Origin: Parasphingorhabdus sp.
GTDB taxonomy: Bacteria > Pseudomonadota > Alphaproteobacteria > Sphingomonadales > Sphingomonadaceae
Direction: 5' to 3'
DNA length: 43,378 nt
NCBI GenBank assembly: GCA_030373505.1
Contig: JAUCYS010000020.1
Coordinates: 1-43,378 of the forward strand
Shown piece by piece: positions 9,121 through 17,692 of the stretch. The translations under genes were made by a program, and so were the position numbers. Below the pieces are notes generated by a model. That model saw only the letters and a program-made list of their open reading frames with translations, did no database searches and was not told the DNA's origin. The stretch's first letter is position 1; each line of letters begins with the position of its first letter.

Positions 9121-9681
9121 TCAGCCGCCGAAAAACTGCTGCATTACAAATATCTTGATCCCCAGCCCGATCAGGATTAGCCCGCCCAGCACCTCGGCCC
9201 ATTTGCCGATTCTCGCTCCCGCCAGCGCGCCCAGATAGACGCCAGGCCAGGTCAGCAGCGCCGTGGTCAGCCCGATGACCGCGCAGGCCAGAGCAATCGG
9301 TGCGCCAATGCTCGGCAGGGTGATCCCGGCGATCGCAGCATCTATGCTGGTAGCGATGGCGACGACCAGCAGCGGCCATAGCGACAATTCTTTCAGCGGC
9401 TCGTCAGCGTCGCGGTCAAGGCCTTCCTTGATCATCCGCAGCCCGAGGCCGCCGAGGAGCACCAGCGCGATCCAGTGAGCGACCGTTTCGATAAAGGAAG
9501 CAAAGGCAATCCCCAGCCCCCAGCCAAGCAGCGGCATGATCGCCTGAGCAAGACCAAAGGCAAGCGCCATCCGCAAAGCCATCGACCGGCTGGGGCGACT
9601 GGAGGCGCCCTGGGCCACCGCCGCCGCAAAGGCATCCATGGCGAGACCGAGGGAGAGGAGTATCAGAGAAAACATGATCAT
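9121..9681 (-). CDS. mntP: MntP-type manganese efflux pump
   Basis: 186-residue integral membrane protein with six predicted helices and duplicated halves. Helix 1 reads LSLGLAMDAFAAAVAQG and helix 4 VVAIATSIDAAIAGITLP; the paired Asp residues in these helices are the family's metal-site signature (MDAFAVAI / TSIDAxAxG). Exports Mn2+ across the inner membrane in the known family. An ATG two codons in (9675) is an alternative start. It lies 48 bp after the EVE-domain gene on the same strand, too short a leader for a yybP-ykoY manganese riboswitch, so such a switch is not present directly upstream. Confidence 0.87.
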   Translation of the reverse strand: MIMFSLILLSLGLAMDAFAAAVAQGASSRPSRSMALRMALAFGLAQAIMPLLGWGLGIAFASFIETVAHWIALVLLGGLGLRMIKEGLDRDADEPLKELSLWPLLVVAIATSIDAAIAGITLPSIGAPIALACAVIGLTTALLTWPGVYLGALAGARIGKWAEVLGGLILIGLGIKIFVMQQFFGG

Positions 9682-9729
9682 CGCGACGCCATGAAAGCAT
9701 TGCGGAAAAAACTCAACCGCCAGATGAGC

Positions 9730-10140
9730 TTATTCGCCCGCCATCGCCAGGATGGCCTGCCATTCCTTCTCCGTCACCGGCGCCACCGACAGGCGCGACT
9801 GCCTGAGGATCGCTAGCTCCTCCAGTTCCGGATTCTGCTTCATCGCCTTCAGCGATACCGGGCTGGCCAGTTTCCGCACCGGCTTGACCTTGACCACCAC
9901 CCAGCGGTCCGGATCGGTGGTGACATCGGGACTGTGCTCCTCGCTCACTTCCATTATCCCGACCACGTCCAGACCTGTTCGCGAGTGATAGAAAAAGACC
10001 TGATCGCCCTTTTGCATCGCCTTCATATTGTTCGACGCCTGGGCATTTTTGACCCCGTCCCAGGTGCCTTCGCCCTCGGCCACCAGATCGTCCCAGCCAT
10101 AGACATCCGGTTCCGATTTCATCAGCCAGTATTGCGGCAT
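9730..10140 (-). CDS. EVE-domain protein (modified-base reader family)
   Basis: 136-residue single EVE/PUA-fold domain starting MPQYWLMKSEPDVYGWDDL. Diagnostic pieces are WDGVKNAQASNNMKAMQKGD, VFFYHSRTGLDVVGIMEV and DRWVVVKVKPV; this is the thymocyte-nuclear-protein-1 branch. The start at 10140 has AGGAG seven bases upstream; the frame is open to 10194 but without a ribosome site. EVE domains bind modified bases in RNA or DNA and often appear next to restriction or RNA-modification genes. Here the neighbour is mntP, so no defence link is evident. Confidence 0.9.
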   Translation of the reverse strand: MPQYWLMKSEPDVYGWDDLVAEGEGTWDGVKNAQASNNMKAMQKGDQVFFYHSRTGLDVVGIMEVSEEHSPDVTTDPDRWVVVKVKPVRKLASPVSLKAMKQNPELEELAILRQSRLSVAPVTEKEWQAILAMAGE

Positions 10141-10232
10141 ATTTCGCTCCTGCATTCGTATCTGCCATTCAGCCGTCAGTGGTGACGGCGTCAATTATCC
10201 CAGTACATATATTATTCAATCTTCCCCCCAAC

Positions 10233-10260
10233 AAAAAAGGCCCCGCAAAACCGCGAGGCC
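10233..10260 (-). terminator. Rho-independent terminator after fasciclin gene 1
   Basis: On the minus strand an 8-bp stem (GGCCTCGC pairing with GCGGGGCC, one G-U pair; plus-strand arms 10239-10246 and 10253-10260) is followed by six T residues (plus-strand A run 10233-10238). It lies 29 bp beyond the stop of the fasciclin gene at 10289. Confidence 0.85.
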
Positions 10261-10288
10261 CTTCTTTTCGGTTGGGAATATTCTGAAC

Positions 10289-10858
10289 CTATTTCGGCAT
10301 CAGCACATTGTCGACGACATGGATCGTGCCATTGGTCGACGTCACATCCGCCTTGGTCACATGCGCCTGGTTGCCCGCGCCGTCTTCAAGCGTAATCGTA
10401 TCGCCATCCATCGTAGCCTTGATCGTGCTGCCGCCCACGGTGGCGATTTCCGCAGTGCCGCCACCATCGGTGATTGCCTTGGCAATATCGGCGGAGCTCA
10501 TGCTGCCCTGGACCAGCCCATATTCGGCGATGCTTTTCAGTTCATCCTTATTGTCAGCCGACAACAGCTCGCTCAGCTCCTGCGCATCGATCTTGTTGAA
10601 CGCTTCGTTGGTGGCGACAAATGCAGTGTAGGGACCATTGTCCTGCATCTCGGCACCGACGCCCGAAAGGCCGATCAATATGCCGGCCGTGCTGAGATCA
10701 GCATCGCCCTGCAACACGGCGATCATGTTGGTCGGCTGTTTTTCCTCGGCCATGCGGGCGGCGAGGATTTCCTGTTCCTCTTTGCTAAGTTCCTGGGAGC
10801 AGGCAGGGACCAGCGCCAGCAACATGGACGTCAGAATAATCTTGGGGGAGTTGAACAT
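10289..10858 (-). CDS. Fasciclin (FAS1) domain lipoprotein
   Basis: 189 residues. N-terminal lipoprotein signal with lipobox VPAC (Cys at about residue 20), a short charged linker, then one FAS1 domain (about 45-187) with the H1/H2 pattern YTAFVATNEAFNKI and a closing NGTIHVVDNVLMPK. FAS1 domains mediate adhesion or surface interactions; in proteobacteria they are usually periplasmic or outer-membrane anchored. Paralogue of the next gene upstream (same length and same domain layout). Its own terminator follows. Confidence 0.9.
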   Translation of the reverse strand: MFNSPKIILTSMLLALVPACSQELSKEEQEILAARMAEEKQPTNMIAVLQGDADLSTAGILIGLSGVGAEMQDNGPYTAFVATNEAFNKIDAQELSELLSADNKDELKSIAEYGLVQGSMSSADIAKAITDGGGTAEIATVGGSTIKATMDGDTITLEDGAGNQAHVTKADVTSTNGTIHVVDNVLMPK

Positions 10859-10977
10859 GAATTTCCTTTCCTGTGATCAATCCGCCTGCCGCGGGATGCG
10901 CACAGGCGATGACGAAATTCGCAGGGGCGGGTTACTAGGCTCTTCCGGGGAAAGCAAACCCACAATAATGGCAATGG

Positions 10978-11008
10978 AAAAGGGCTCCGCCAGCCAGCGA
11001 AGCCCTTC
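10978..11008 (-). terminator. Rho-independent terminator after fasciclin gene 2
   Basis: On the minus strand an 11-bp stem (AAGGGCTTCGC against GCGGAGCCCTT, one wobble; plus-strand arms 10980-10990 and 10998-11008) with a 7-nt loop, followed by TTTTCC. It lies 29 bp beyond the stop of the gene at 11037, so the two fasciclin genes are probably separate transcription units. Confidence 0.82.
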
Positions 11009-11036
11009 CAGTCCATTCGGGTTCGGGGGACAAAAA

Positions 11037-11618
11037 CTAGCCCGGCATGACAACCGTATCGATCGCATGAACAACGCCGTTCGAGGCATCGACATCGGTC
11101 AGGATGACGGTCGACTTGGCGCCGGTGCCATCTTCGAGAATGACGGAATCACCGTCGAGCATGGCCTTGATCGGCGCACCCTGCACGGTCGTCAGCGTTG
11201 CGGTGCCACCGCCATCGGTGATCGCCTTGACAATGTCCGCAGCCGTCATCTTGCCGGCAACGACATGATAGGTGAGCAAGCCGGCGAGATCGCTCTTGTT
11301 CTCAGGCATCAGCAACGCGCTCAGCGTGTCGGGATCGACCTTGTCAAAGGCTGCATTGGTCGGAGCGAACACGGTAAACGGCCCCGCGCCACTCAGCGTC
11401 TCGCCCAGATCGGCGGCGGTAACCGCGGTGACCAGCGTCGAGAAATCGGGATTGCCAACCGCAACGTCGACAATCGTGCCGGGCGCGGCCGTATCAGCCG
11501 TGTCCATCATGGCATCGGCAGAGGTGTCGTCAGCCGCTTCCACGGGTGTTTCGGAGGAGCAGGCCGCAAGCGCGATGATCGCGGTGGTTGTCAGTATGAA
11601 TTTCGGGGAAATACGCAT
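11037..11618 (-). CDS. Fasciclin (FAS1) domain lipoprotein, second copy
   Basis: 193 residues. Lipoprotein signal peptide with lipobox LAAC (Cys20), an acidic Asp/Ala/Thr-rich linker (about 21-48), then a FAS1 domain with FTVFAPTNAAFDKVDPDTL and the terminal NGVVHAIDTVVMPG. More canonical than its paralogue at 10289-10858, which carries extra Gln/Glu/Met residues after the lipobox. A tandem duplication is the likely origin. Envelope localisation is inferred from the lipobox; function beyond adhesion-type binding is unknown. Confidence 0.91.
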   Translation of the reverse strand: MRISPKFILTTTAIIALAACSSETPVEAADDTSADAMMDTADTAAPGTIVDVAVGNPDFSTLVTAVTAADLGETLSGAGPFTVFAPTNAAFDKVDPDTLSALLMPENKSDLAGLLTYHVVAGKMTAADIVKAITDGGGTATLTTVQGAPIKAMLDGDSVILEDGTGAKSTVILTDVDASNGVVHAIDTVVMPG

Positions 11619-11741
11619 GATAGGCCTTTCAAAATTGCAGATATATCACGCTCGATCGCGTTCACGACCCAGCGGTAGGTACAAGCAAGATGGGCCATGG
11701 TAGGACAAGTTCAAACCTGTCCTTTCGGGCATGTCGGCGAT

Positions 11742-12509
11742 TCAGTCCTTGCCGAGATGGACAAAGTCGCGGTCAAAGCCTTTCAGATTAGCGCCGCCGT
11801 CGACCTCGATAATCTGTCCGGTAACGGCCTGGGCGCGGGCCAGATAGAGAACTGCGTCCGCAATATCCTCCGGCGCGGGCAGCCGCTCCAGCGGCATCAT
11901 CGCGGTGATATTGGCCAGCTGGTCCTCGCCATATTCGCCCGCCGTCAGGGTCAGGCCGGGCGCCACTCCGTTGACGCGCAGCTTGTCGGCGCAGGCCAGC
12001 GCCAGCGACCGCACCGATCCCGCCAGAGCCTGTTTCGACAGGGTGTAGCTCAGCTGGTCGCGGTTGGGATTGCGTACCCGCTGATCCAATATGTGAATGA
12101 CACAGGCCCGCTCACTCTCGGCGGTCCGGCGCTGATAGAGAGCAGTGGTCAGCAGAACCGGCACCAGGCTGTTGACCCTGAAATGCTCCTGCAGATCCGC
12201 TTCACCAATGGACCGGGCGTCATCCTGTCCGAAAATCGAGGCGCTGTTGACGATCAGATCGGGCAGTCGGCCAAAATGGCTTGCAACCTGATCCAGCAAT
12301 GTCGCCGCAGCGCCATCGACCGTGAAATCCTGCTGGAACCCGGACCATGTGCACCCCGTTTCGCTGAGGGTGTCGGCCAGCCGCTCTTCGGGAACCGTAT
12401 CGCTATTGCCATGCAGCGCCAGCGCATAGCCCGATTCGGCCAGCTGCGCGGCGATTACCGCCCCTACCCGCTTCACGCCGCCGGTGACGAGCGCGAGCGG
12501 CGCGGTCAT
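11742..12509 (-). CDS. SDR oxidoreductase of the pteridine reductase (FolM/PTR1) type
   Basis: 255-residue short-chain dehydrogenase. The glycine-rich motif is TGGVKRVG (residues 9-16), i.e. TGxxxRxG, the version that distinguishes pteridine reductases (PTR1, FolM) from other SDRs with TGxxxGxG. The active-site Ser-Tyr-Lys is in LSYTLSKQAL. Its ATG overlaps the folB stop by four bases (ATGA), so it is co-translated with dihydroneopterin aldolase. Inference: NADPH-dependent reduction of dihydropterin, dihydromonapterin or dihydrofolate, possibly backing up or replacing FolA. Substrate not provable here. A weak stem at 11703-11722 lies beyond the stop, without a T-run. Confidence 0.85.
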   Translation of the reverse strand: MTAPLALVTGGVKRVGAVIAAQLAESGYALALHGNSDTVPEERLADTLSETGCTWSGFQQDFTVDGAAATLLDQVASHFGRLPDLIVNSASIFGQDDARSIGEADLQEHFRVNSLVPVLLTTALYQRRTAESERACVIHILDQRVRNPNRDQLSYTLSKQALAGSVRSLALACADKLRVNGVAPGLTLTAGEYGEDQLANITAMMPLERLPAPEDIADAVLYLARAQAVTGQIIEVDGGANLKGFDRDFVHLGKD

Positions 12510-12877
12510 CTTCTGCTCCGGCTGAGCGTGATGCCGATCTGCTCCCCCTTTTCGGAGATCAACAGCTTGACGATCTTCACCGTGACGCGCAGCACATTCT
12601 GGTCCTGCAGGAACAGCGTTTCGATAATATGGTCCGCGACCGCCTCGATTAGCTTGAAATGCACGCCCTCGGGCAGCGCTTCGGTCGCCGCATGTTTCAG
12701 GTCCATGTAATTTTTGGACTGATCGAGCGGCGTGTCCGCTTCGTAGCGAGGCTGAACCTTCATCTCCGCCGCGATCGAGATGCGCACGGGCTGCGGCAGG
12801 TGGGTTTCCTCGGAATAGATCCCGGTGAGCACGTCAACGTCCAGATCGTTGACTTCCAGTAGCAAAGTATCTGTCAT
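12506..12877 (-). CDS. folB: Dihydroneopterin aldolase FolB
   Basis: Converts dihydroneopterin to 6-hydroxymethyl-dihydropterin and glycolaldehyde in folate synthesis. About 123 residues, standard size, single tunnelling fold. Family features: LLLEVNDLDVDVLTGIYSEE at the N-terminus with the pterin-binding Glu, the PQPVRISIAAEM strand and LIEAVADHIIETLF helix with the catalytic Lys equivalent in the preceding HFKL segment. Start at 12877 has AGGAA seven bases upstream; an ATG two codons earlier (12883) abuts the same site. Overlaps the pteridine-reductase-like gene, which supports a pterin role for both. Confidence 0.88.
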   Translation of the reverse strand: MTDTLLLEVNDLDVDVLTGIYSEETHLPQPVRISIAAEMKVQPRYEADTPLDQSKNYMDLKHAATEALPEGVHFKLIEAVADHIIETLFLQDQNVLRVTVKIVKLLISEKGEQIGITLSRSRR

Positions 12878-12914
12878 GGACATTTCCTGATCATGTTCCG
12901 GTCAAAATGGCAAG

Positions 12915-13799
12915 TCAGGCTGACCAGCGCGCAAAAATAGCGGTCGGCAACAGCAGACCCCGCGCTTCTTCACGAACCGCCAGTTCCCCCACTTCGATCG
13001 ACCCGCCCAGATGCGCCAGCTTTTCGCTGAGCAGCGCCCCCAGCGCCAGCGCCGACATACGCACGGCATAGACCGTCAGGAACAGGCAGCGGCTGTCACC
13101 GTCGAGCAGCTTGCCGCAATTTTCGACCAGTCCCGCCAGATCTTCCTCCAGCCGCCAGATTTCGCCATCCGGACCACGGCCATATTTTGGCGGATCGAGC
13201 AGGATCGCGTCATAGCGCCGTTCGCGCCGGACTTCGCGTGCGGCAAATTTCGCGGCATCGTCGATGATCCAGCGGATCGGCCGGTCGGTCATGCCCGACA
13301 GGGCGGCATTGTCGCGCGCTGCGGTGACCGATTTCTTGGACGCATCGACATGCACCAAACTGGCCCCGGCAGCCGACAGCGCCAGCGTGCCGACACCCGT
13401 ATAGCCGAACAGGTTCATCATCTGCGGCGATTCCATATCCTGCAGGTTGCTACGGAACCAGCGCCACACCGGATCCATGTCGGGGAAATAGGCCAGATGC
13501 CGGAACGGTGTACATTGGGCGGTAAAGCTTACCTCTTCCCAGTCCATCTGCCATCCGTCCTCGGGGACATGGTCCTGCAGATGCCAGCGTCCCCCGCCAT
13601 CCTCGTCGGACGCGGGAATGAATTCGCCATCCGCCTGCCAGTCATCCCTTGCCGGGGCCCACATCGCCTGCGGCTCCGGGCGGATGAAGTGAAATGTGCC
13701 GTAACGCTCCAGCTTGCGGCCATGACCCGAATCGACCAGCGCATAGTCGCTGCGCGGATCGCTGGTCATCACTATCGGAGCAGAGCGGATTTCAGCCAT
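12915..13799 (-). CDS. Class I SAM-dependent RNA methyltransferase (RlmI-like, COG1092)
   Basis: About 294 residues. SAM-binding motif I is NLFGYTGVGTLALSAAGAS, followed by VHVDASKKSV and the DAILLDPPKYGRG motif (DPPKY), as in RlmI-type 23S rRNA m5C methyltransferases. The N-terminal PUA domain of full RlmI is absent; a substrate-recognition region of about 120 residues takes its place. Preferred start ATG 13799 gives an 8-bp overlap with thrC; an upstream ATG at 13814 would lengthen it by five residues. Target nucleotide unknown. Confidence 0.85.
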   Translation of the reverse strand: MAEIRSAPIVMTSDPRSDYALVDSGHGRKLERYGTFHFIRPEPQAMWAPARDDWQADGEFIPASDEDGGGRWHLQDHVPEDGWQMDWEEVSFTAQCTPFRHLAYFPDMDPVWRWFRSNLQDMESPQMMNLFGYTGVGTLALSAAGASLVHVDASKKSVTAARDNAALSGMTDRPIRWIIDDAAKFAAREVRRERRYDAILLDPPKYGRGPDGEIWRLEEDLAGLVENCGKLLDGDSRCLFLTVYAVRMSALALGALLSEKLAHLGGSIEVGELAVREEARGLLLPTAIFARWSA

Positions 13800-15195
13800 C
13801 GGACGGCGTGGCATTGGCAGTGATAAACTGTTTCACCGTGTCGTAATCGCCCGCCAGTTTCGTATATTTTTCTTCCCGGTCAAACAGGTCGCCAACCCGG
13901 CGCGGCAGGGACGGACGGACACCGGTCGCACGTTCCACGGCATCGGGGAATTTGGCCGGATGAGCGGTGGCCAGCGTCACCACCGGAACCGCCGGATCAA
14001 GATCGACATTTTGTGCCGCCGACAGGCCAATGGCGCTGTGCGGGTCGATGATCTGGCCGGCATGCTGCTGCGCCCAGCGCATCGCCAGCGCCATATCGTC
14101 GGCGCCGACGCGGTGGCTGGTAAAAATTCCCGCTGCGGCTTCCCGCATGGCGGGTTCAAGAAGCATCTTGTGGCTCTGTTCAAAACCGGCCATCCGCGCC
14201 GCCGTCTTGCCGCCATCCCGGCCTTCGAGGTCGAACAGCAAGCGTTCGAAATTGCTGCTCACCTGAATATCCATGGACGGCGCTGCGGTCGGGGTTACCG
14301 AGCCGGTCGAATAGTCACCCGCGCTCAGCGCCCGGTGCAGGATGTCGTTGACATTGGTCGCGACAATCAGCCGTTCGATCGGCAGGCCCATGCGCGCCGC
14401 CACATAGCCGGCAAAGACATCGCCGAAATTTCCGGTTGGCACCGAAAAGGCCACCTTGCGATGCGGTGCCCCCAGCTGGCTGGCGGCAAAGAAATAATAG
14501 ACGATCTGCGCCATCAGCCGCGCCCAGTTGATCGAGTTGACCGCCGAGATCGAGAAGCGGTCAGTCACTTCCCTGTCCGCGAACATCCGCTTCACCATCG
14601 CCTGGGCATCGTCGAAACTGCCGTCGATCGCGATATTGTGGACATTGGGTGTAAGCACCGTCGTCATCTGCCGCCGCTGCACGTCGGAAATCCGGCCATC
14701 GGGATGCAGCATGAAGATATCGACCTTGTCCCGGCCAGCCAGCGCATCAATCGCTGCCGATCCGGTATCGCCGGAGGTCGCGCCGACCACGGTCAGATGC
14801 TTGTCCTGGCGCGCAAGAAATTTCTCGAACAGCAGCCCGAGCAGCTGCAGCGCAACGTCTTTGAAGGCCAGCGTTGGCCCGTGGAACAGTTCCAGCAGCC
14901 ATTGCCGTCCGTCGAGCTGGACCAGCGGCGTCACCGCTGCATGGGCAAAGCGGCCATAGGCCTGCTCGCACGTTTCGCGCAGTTCTGCCTCGTCGAGCGC
15001 GTCCCCGACGAAGGGCTGCATCACCCGGACCGCGACCTCGACATAGGAAAGCCCCGCCATCGCGGCAATTTCGTCCTTGCTGAAGGATGGCCAGGATTGC
15101 GGCAGATAAAGACCGCCGTCGCCTGCCAGACCGGCAAGGGTGACTTGTTCGAAATTCAGTGCGGGCGCAGCGCCTCTGGTAGAGATATAATCCAT
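13792..15195 (-). CDS. thrC: Threonine synthase
   Basis: PLP enzyme converting O-phosphohomoserine to threonine. 467 residues from ATG 15195, the usual size of the proteobacterial ThrC. N-terminal MDYISTRGAAPALNFEQ is characteristic; the PLP lysine is in GPTLAFKDVALQ (about residue 110); the phosphate-binding GATSGDTGSAA loop and SVPTGNFGDVFAGYVA follow. A longer frame back to 15261 overlaps SURF1 and lacks family similarity. It begins 13 bp after the SURF1 stop, so threonine synthesis appears to be co-transcribed with the terminal-oxidase genes. Confidence 0.95.
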   Translation of the reverse strand: MDYISTRGAAPALNFEQVTLAGLAGDGGLYLPQSWPSFSKDEIAAMAGLSYVEVAVRVMQPFVGDALDEAELRETCEQAYGRFAHAAVTPLVQLDGRQWLLELFHGPTLAFKDVALQLLGLLFEKFLARQDKHLTVVGATSGDTGSAAIDALAGRDKVDIFMLHPDGRISDVQRRQMTTVLTPNVHNIAIDGSFDDAQAMVKRMFADREVTDRFSISAVNSINWARLMAQIVYYFFAASQLGAPHRKVAFSVPTGNFGDVFAGYVAARMGLPIERLIVATNVNDILHRALSAGDYSTGSVTPTAAPSMDIQVSSNFERLLFDLEGRDGGKTAARMAGFEQSHKMLLEPAMREAAAGIFTSHRVGADDMALAMRWAQQHAGQIIDPHSAIGLSAAQNVDLDPAVPVVTLATAHPAKFPDAVERATGVRPSLPRRVGDLFDREEKYTKLAGDYDTVKQFITANATPSDG

Positions 15196-15208
15196 GATGG
15201 CGAGCGGG

Positions 15209-15814
15209 TTAGGACAAGTTTGCGGATTGGGCAACGCCCTTGTTGCGACCCCGCAGGGCAAGCAGGAAAATCACCAGCGCAATCCCGGCGAAGAGAAACC
15301 ACTGCACCGCATAGGACAGGTGATTGTTGGGAATGTCCTCCAGCGCGGGCGGCTGGCTTTGCCGCAGGCCGGCGACGGGCTCGGTGGCTACCAGACGGAT
15401 GACATTCCGGCTGTCGGGGGCGATGACGCCGTTGACCACGCCGCCATCCCATTGCGGATCATCCGGCCGCTCCGACCATCCCGCCACCACTTGCGCACCC
15501 GGACCTTCTGCCCCGGCGGTTCGGCACTGGGCGATATGCGCCCAGCCTGACTGGCCATCGGCACTGCGCCCGCTGGTGGCTCGCCATCCCACCACTTCCA
15601 GACAATTGACGCTGGATTTGCGGAAATAGGGCGCATTGACCGGATCCGGGACCGCAGGATAGGCTATTGGTGGCATGTCGGATGCGGCGGCATATGTCTC
15701 CAGCAGCCCGTTTTTCCATTCCGCCCGTTGCAACTGCCACACGCCCAGACCAATCATGGTGGCGACCGCTGCCAGCACCAGGATGGTAACAAATATCGGC
15801 AGCCGCTTGCTCAT
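15209..15814 (-). CDS. SURF1-family cytochrome oxidase biogenesis protein
   Basis: 201-residue inner-membrane protein with one helix at each end (about 7-27 and 168-188) around a periplasmic domain, the SURF1/Shy1 topology. LGVWQLQRAEWKNGLL after helix 1 is the typical LGxWQxxRxxxK motif; NNHLSYAVQWFLFA before helix 2 is the usual C-terminal signature. Assists haem a insertion into subunit I in the known family. ATGA overlap with DUF983 upstream. Confidence 0.9.
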   Translation of the reverse strand: MSKRLPIFVTILVLAAVATMIGLGVWQLQRAEWKNGLLETYAAASDMPPIAYPAVPDPVNAPYFRKSSVNCLEVVGWRATSGRSADGQSGWAHIAQCRTAGAEGPGAQVVAGWSERPDDPQWDGGVVNGVIAPDSRNVIRLVATEPVAGLRQSQPPALEDIPNNHLSYAVQWFLFAGIALVIFLLALRGRNKGVAQSANLS

Positions 15815-16203
15815 CGGCCATCACCACCGTCGATACTGCCTTCGCGGGCATCGTTGCGATGTTCCAGAATGAGCAATATCGCTTTCGACACCCGGAGCGA
15901 GCCGGTTACCGCAGCCACAGTGAGCGGCACCCAGAGCAAGATATGCACCCATATCGGCGGATGAAGATTGGCTTCCACCGCCAGCGCCAGTCCGAGAATG
16001 ACCGCGCCAACGATCAGGGTCAGGAAAGCCGCGGGACCGTCGCCGACATTATACTGGCTGAAATCGAGGCCGCAGCTTCGGCATTTGTCCGAGAATCGGG
16101 TCAAATGAGCGAACAGCGTCTTTTGCCCGCATCGGGGACAAAGACCAAAAAGGGCAGCGGGAAGAACCTCCGGCTGCCCTTTCTTATTTTGGGTTTCGGT
16201 CAA
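15811..16203 (-). CDS. DUF983 zinc-ribbon membrane protein
   Basis: 130 residues. Two CxxC pairs (CPRCGQKTLF and CRSCGLDFS) form a likely zinc ribbon, followed by two membrane helices (about 54-74 and 82-103). This family regularly sits between coxC/ctaE and SURF1 in alphaproteobacteria, as here (9 bp after ctaE, overlapping SURF1), which points to oxidase assembly, although its role is not established. Start ATG 16203. Confidence 0.88.
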   Translation of the reverse strand: MTETQNKKGQPEVLPAALFGLCPRCGQKTLFAHLTRFSDKCRSCGLDFSQYNVGDGPAAFLTLIVGAVILGLALAVEANLHPPIWVHILLWVPLTVAAVTGSLRVSKAILLILEHRNDAREGSIDGGDGR

Positions 16204-16212
16204 CGCGATGGC

Positions 16213-17073
16213 CTAGTGGACCGGTGCGCCCCAGCCGCCCCAGACATAGACGACGATGAACAGGAACAGCCAGACGACATCGACAAAATGCCAGTACCAG
16301 GCTGCCGCTTCAAAGCCGAAATGCTGTTGCGGGGTGAAGTGACCCTTGTAGGTCCGCACCAGGCAGACGATCAGGAAGATCGTGCCGACCAGAACGTGGA
16401 AACCGTGGAAACCGGTCGCCATGTAGAAAGCCGAGCTATAGTTGATGCCGGCAAAGGGGAACGGCGCCACGCTATATTCATAAGCCTGAATGCACGAGAA
16501 GAGCGCACCCAGCAGAATCGTCAGCCACAGGCCGGTCTTCAGGCCCTTGCGGTCACCGTGGATCAGCGAATGATGGGCCCAGGTGACGGTCGTGCCCGAG
16601 CAGAGCAGGATCATCGTGTTGAGCAGCGGCAATTCAAAGGCGTTGAGGACCTCGATTCCCTTGGGCGGCCATTGCAGCAAGGCCGCAGCACCGTCCTGGC
16701 CGATATAGTTGGTGACGACACCATCAACCATTTCGATCGGCTGGGGGAACAGCGAGAAATCGAACCAGGCCCAGAACCAGCCGACAAAGAACATGACTTC
16801 CGAAGCGATGAACAGGATCATGCCATAGCGCAGATGCAACTGCACCACCGGCGTATGATCACCCGCATGGGCTTCCTTGATCACGTTCGACCACCAGGAG
16901 AAAAAGGTCAGTGCGACCGCGACCGTACCGATGGCGAAGATCAGTCCGCCATGCGCCATATCATGCATCCAGCGGACACCGCCAATGGCCATGGCAAAGG
17001 CGGAAAACGACCCGACCAGAGGCCAGATGTCTGGCGGCAAGATGTGATAATCATGATTTTTGGCACCGGCCAT
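16213..17073 (-). CDS. ctaE: Cytochrome c oxidase subunit III
   Basis: 286 residues with seven membrane helices, the standard subunit III. Recognised from MAGAKNHDYHILPPDIWPLVGS, MFFVGWFWAWFDFSLFP (helix III with the conserved Glu in IASEVMFF) and the C-terminal EAAAWYWHFVDVVWLFLF. No haem or copper; stabilises subunit I and proton uptake. Located in the order ctaC-ctaD-ctaB-small ORF-ctaG-ctaE. Confidence 0.96.
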   Translation of the reverse strand: MAGAKNHDYHILPPDIWPLVGSFSAFAMAIGGVRWMHDMAHGGLIFAIGTVAVALTFFSWWSNVIKEAHAGDHTPVVQLHLRYGMILFIASEVMFFVGWFWAWFDFSLFPQPIEMVDGVVTNYIGQDGAAALLQWPPKGIEVLNAFELPLLNTMILLCSGTTVTWAHHSLIHGDRKGLKTGLWLTILLGALFSCIQAYEYSVAPFPFAGINYSSAFYMATGFHGFHVLVGTIFLIVCLVRTYKGHFTPQQHFGFEAAAWYWHFVDVVWLFLFIVVYVWGGWGAPVH

Positions 17074-17104
17074 AATATTTCCCTAACCTTGTCTCGAATT
17101 TCTC

Positions 17105-17692
17105 TTAGCTATCGCCTTTGGCGGCGTCTACTGCCTGGTCGTCCGCCGCGCGATAAAAGGTGTAGCTAAGCGTAATTTCCTTGATATCTTTTGTTTCCGG
17201 GTCGTCCAGTATCGCCGGGTCTACATAGTAAAGCACAGGCATCCGTACCGTCTGCCCCGGTTCGAGCAATTGCTCGCTGAAGCAGAAACACTGGATCTTG
17301 TTGAAATACTGGCCGGCCAGCAGGGGCGTCACATTGAAGGTTGCGGTTCCCATAACCGGCTTGTCGCTGTTGTTCGTCGCCAGGAAAATCGCCATGTCGC
17401 GGGCGCCGACGGTGACATGGTCGACCGCCTGCTCCGGCTTGAATGACCAGGGCAGCGCGGAATTGACGTTGGAATCGAACCGGATCGACATCACCCGGGT
17501 GGTGCTCTTGACCGTGGCCGCCTCCGCTTCGCCCACCCGCTGGGTAGTGCCGGCATAGCCGGTAACGCGGCAGAAAACTTCATAGAGCGGCACGGCGGCA
17601 AAGCCCATGCCGAGCATGCCCAGCCCCATCAGCGCCGCCATCATGCCGCTGCGCCGGTTCTTGCTGGAAAGAGAGCTGCTCGCCGTTGCCAT
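17105..17692 (-). CDS. ctaG: Cytochrome c oxidase assembly protein CtaG/Cox11 (CuB insertion)
   Basis: 195 residues; one N-terminal membrane helix (about 15-37) and a periplasmic immunoglobulin-like domain. The copper-binding CFCF motif is at NKIQCFCFSEQLL, and VPLYEVFCRVTGYAGT provides the conserved third cysteine after the helix. Delivers copper to the CuB site of subunit I. Start codon overlaps the stop of the small upstream gene by one base (TGATG). Confidence 0.95.
   Translation of the reverse strand: MATASSSLSSKNRRSGMMAALMGLGMLGMGFAAVPLYEVFCRVTGYAGTTQRVGEAEAATVKSTTRVMSIRFDSNVNSALPWSFKPEQAVDHVTVGARDMAIFLATNNSDKPVMGTATFNVTPLLAGQYFNKIQCFCFSEQLLEPGQTVRMPVLYYVDPAILDDPETKDIKEITLSYTFYRAADDQAVDAAKGDS

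Noticed and set aside
9682..9729. Manganese (yybP-ykoY) riboswitch before mntP
   Set aside because: Only 48 bp separate mntP from the EVE gene, too short for the known aptamer plus expression platform.
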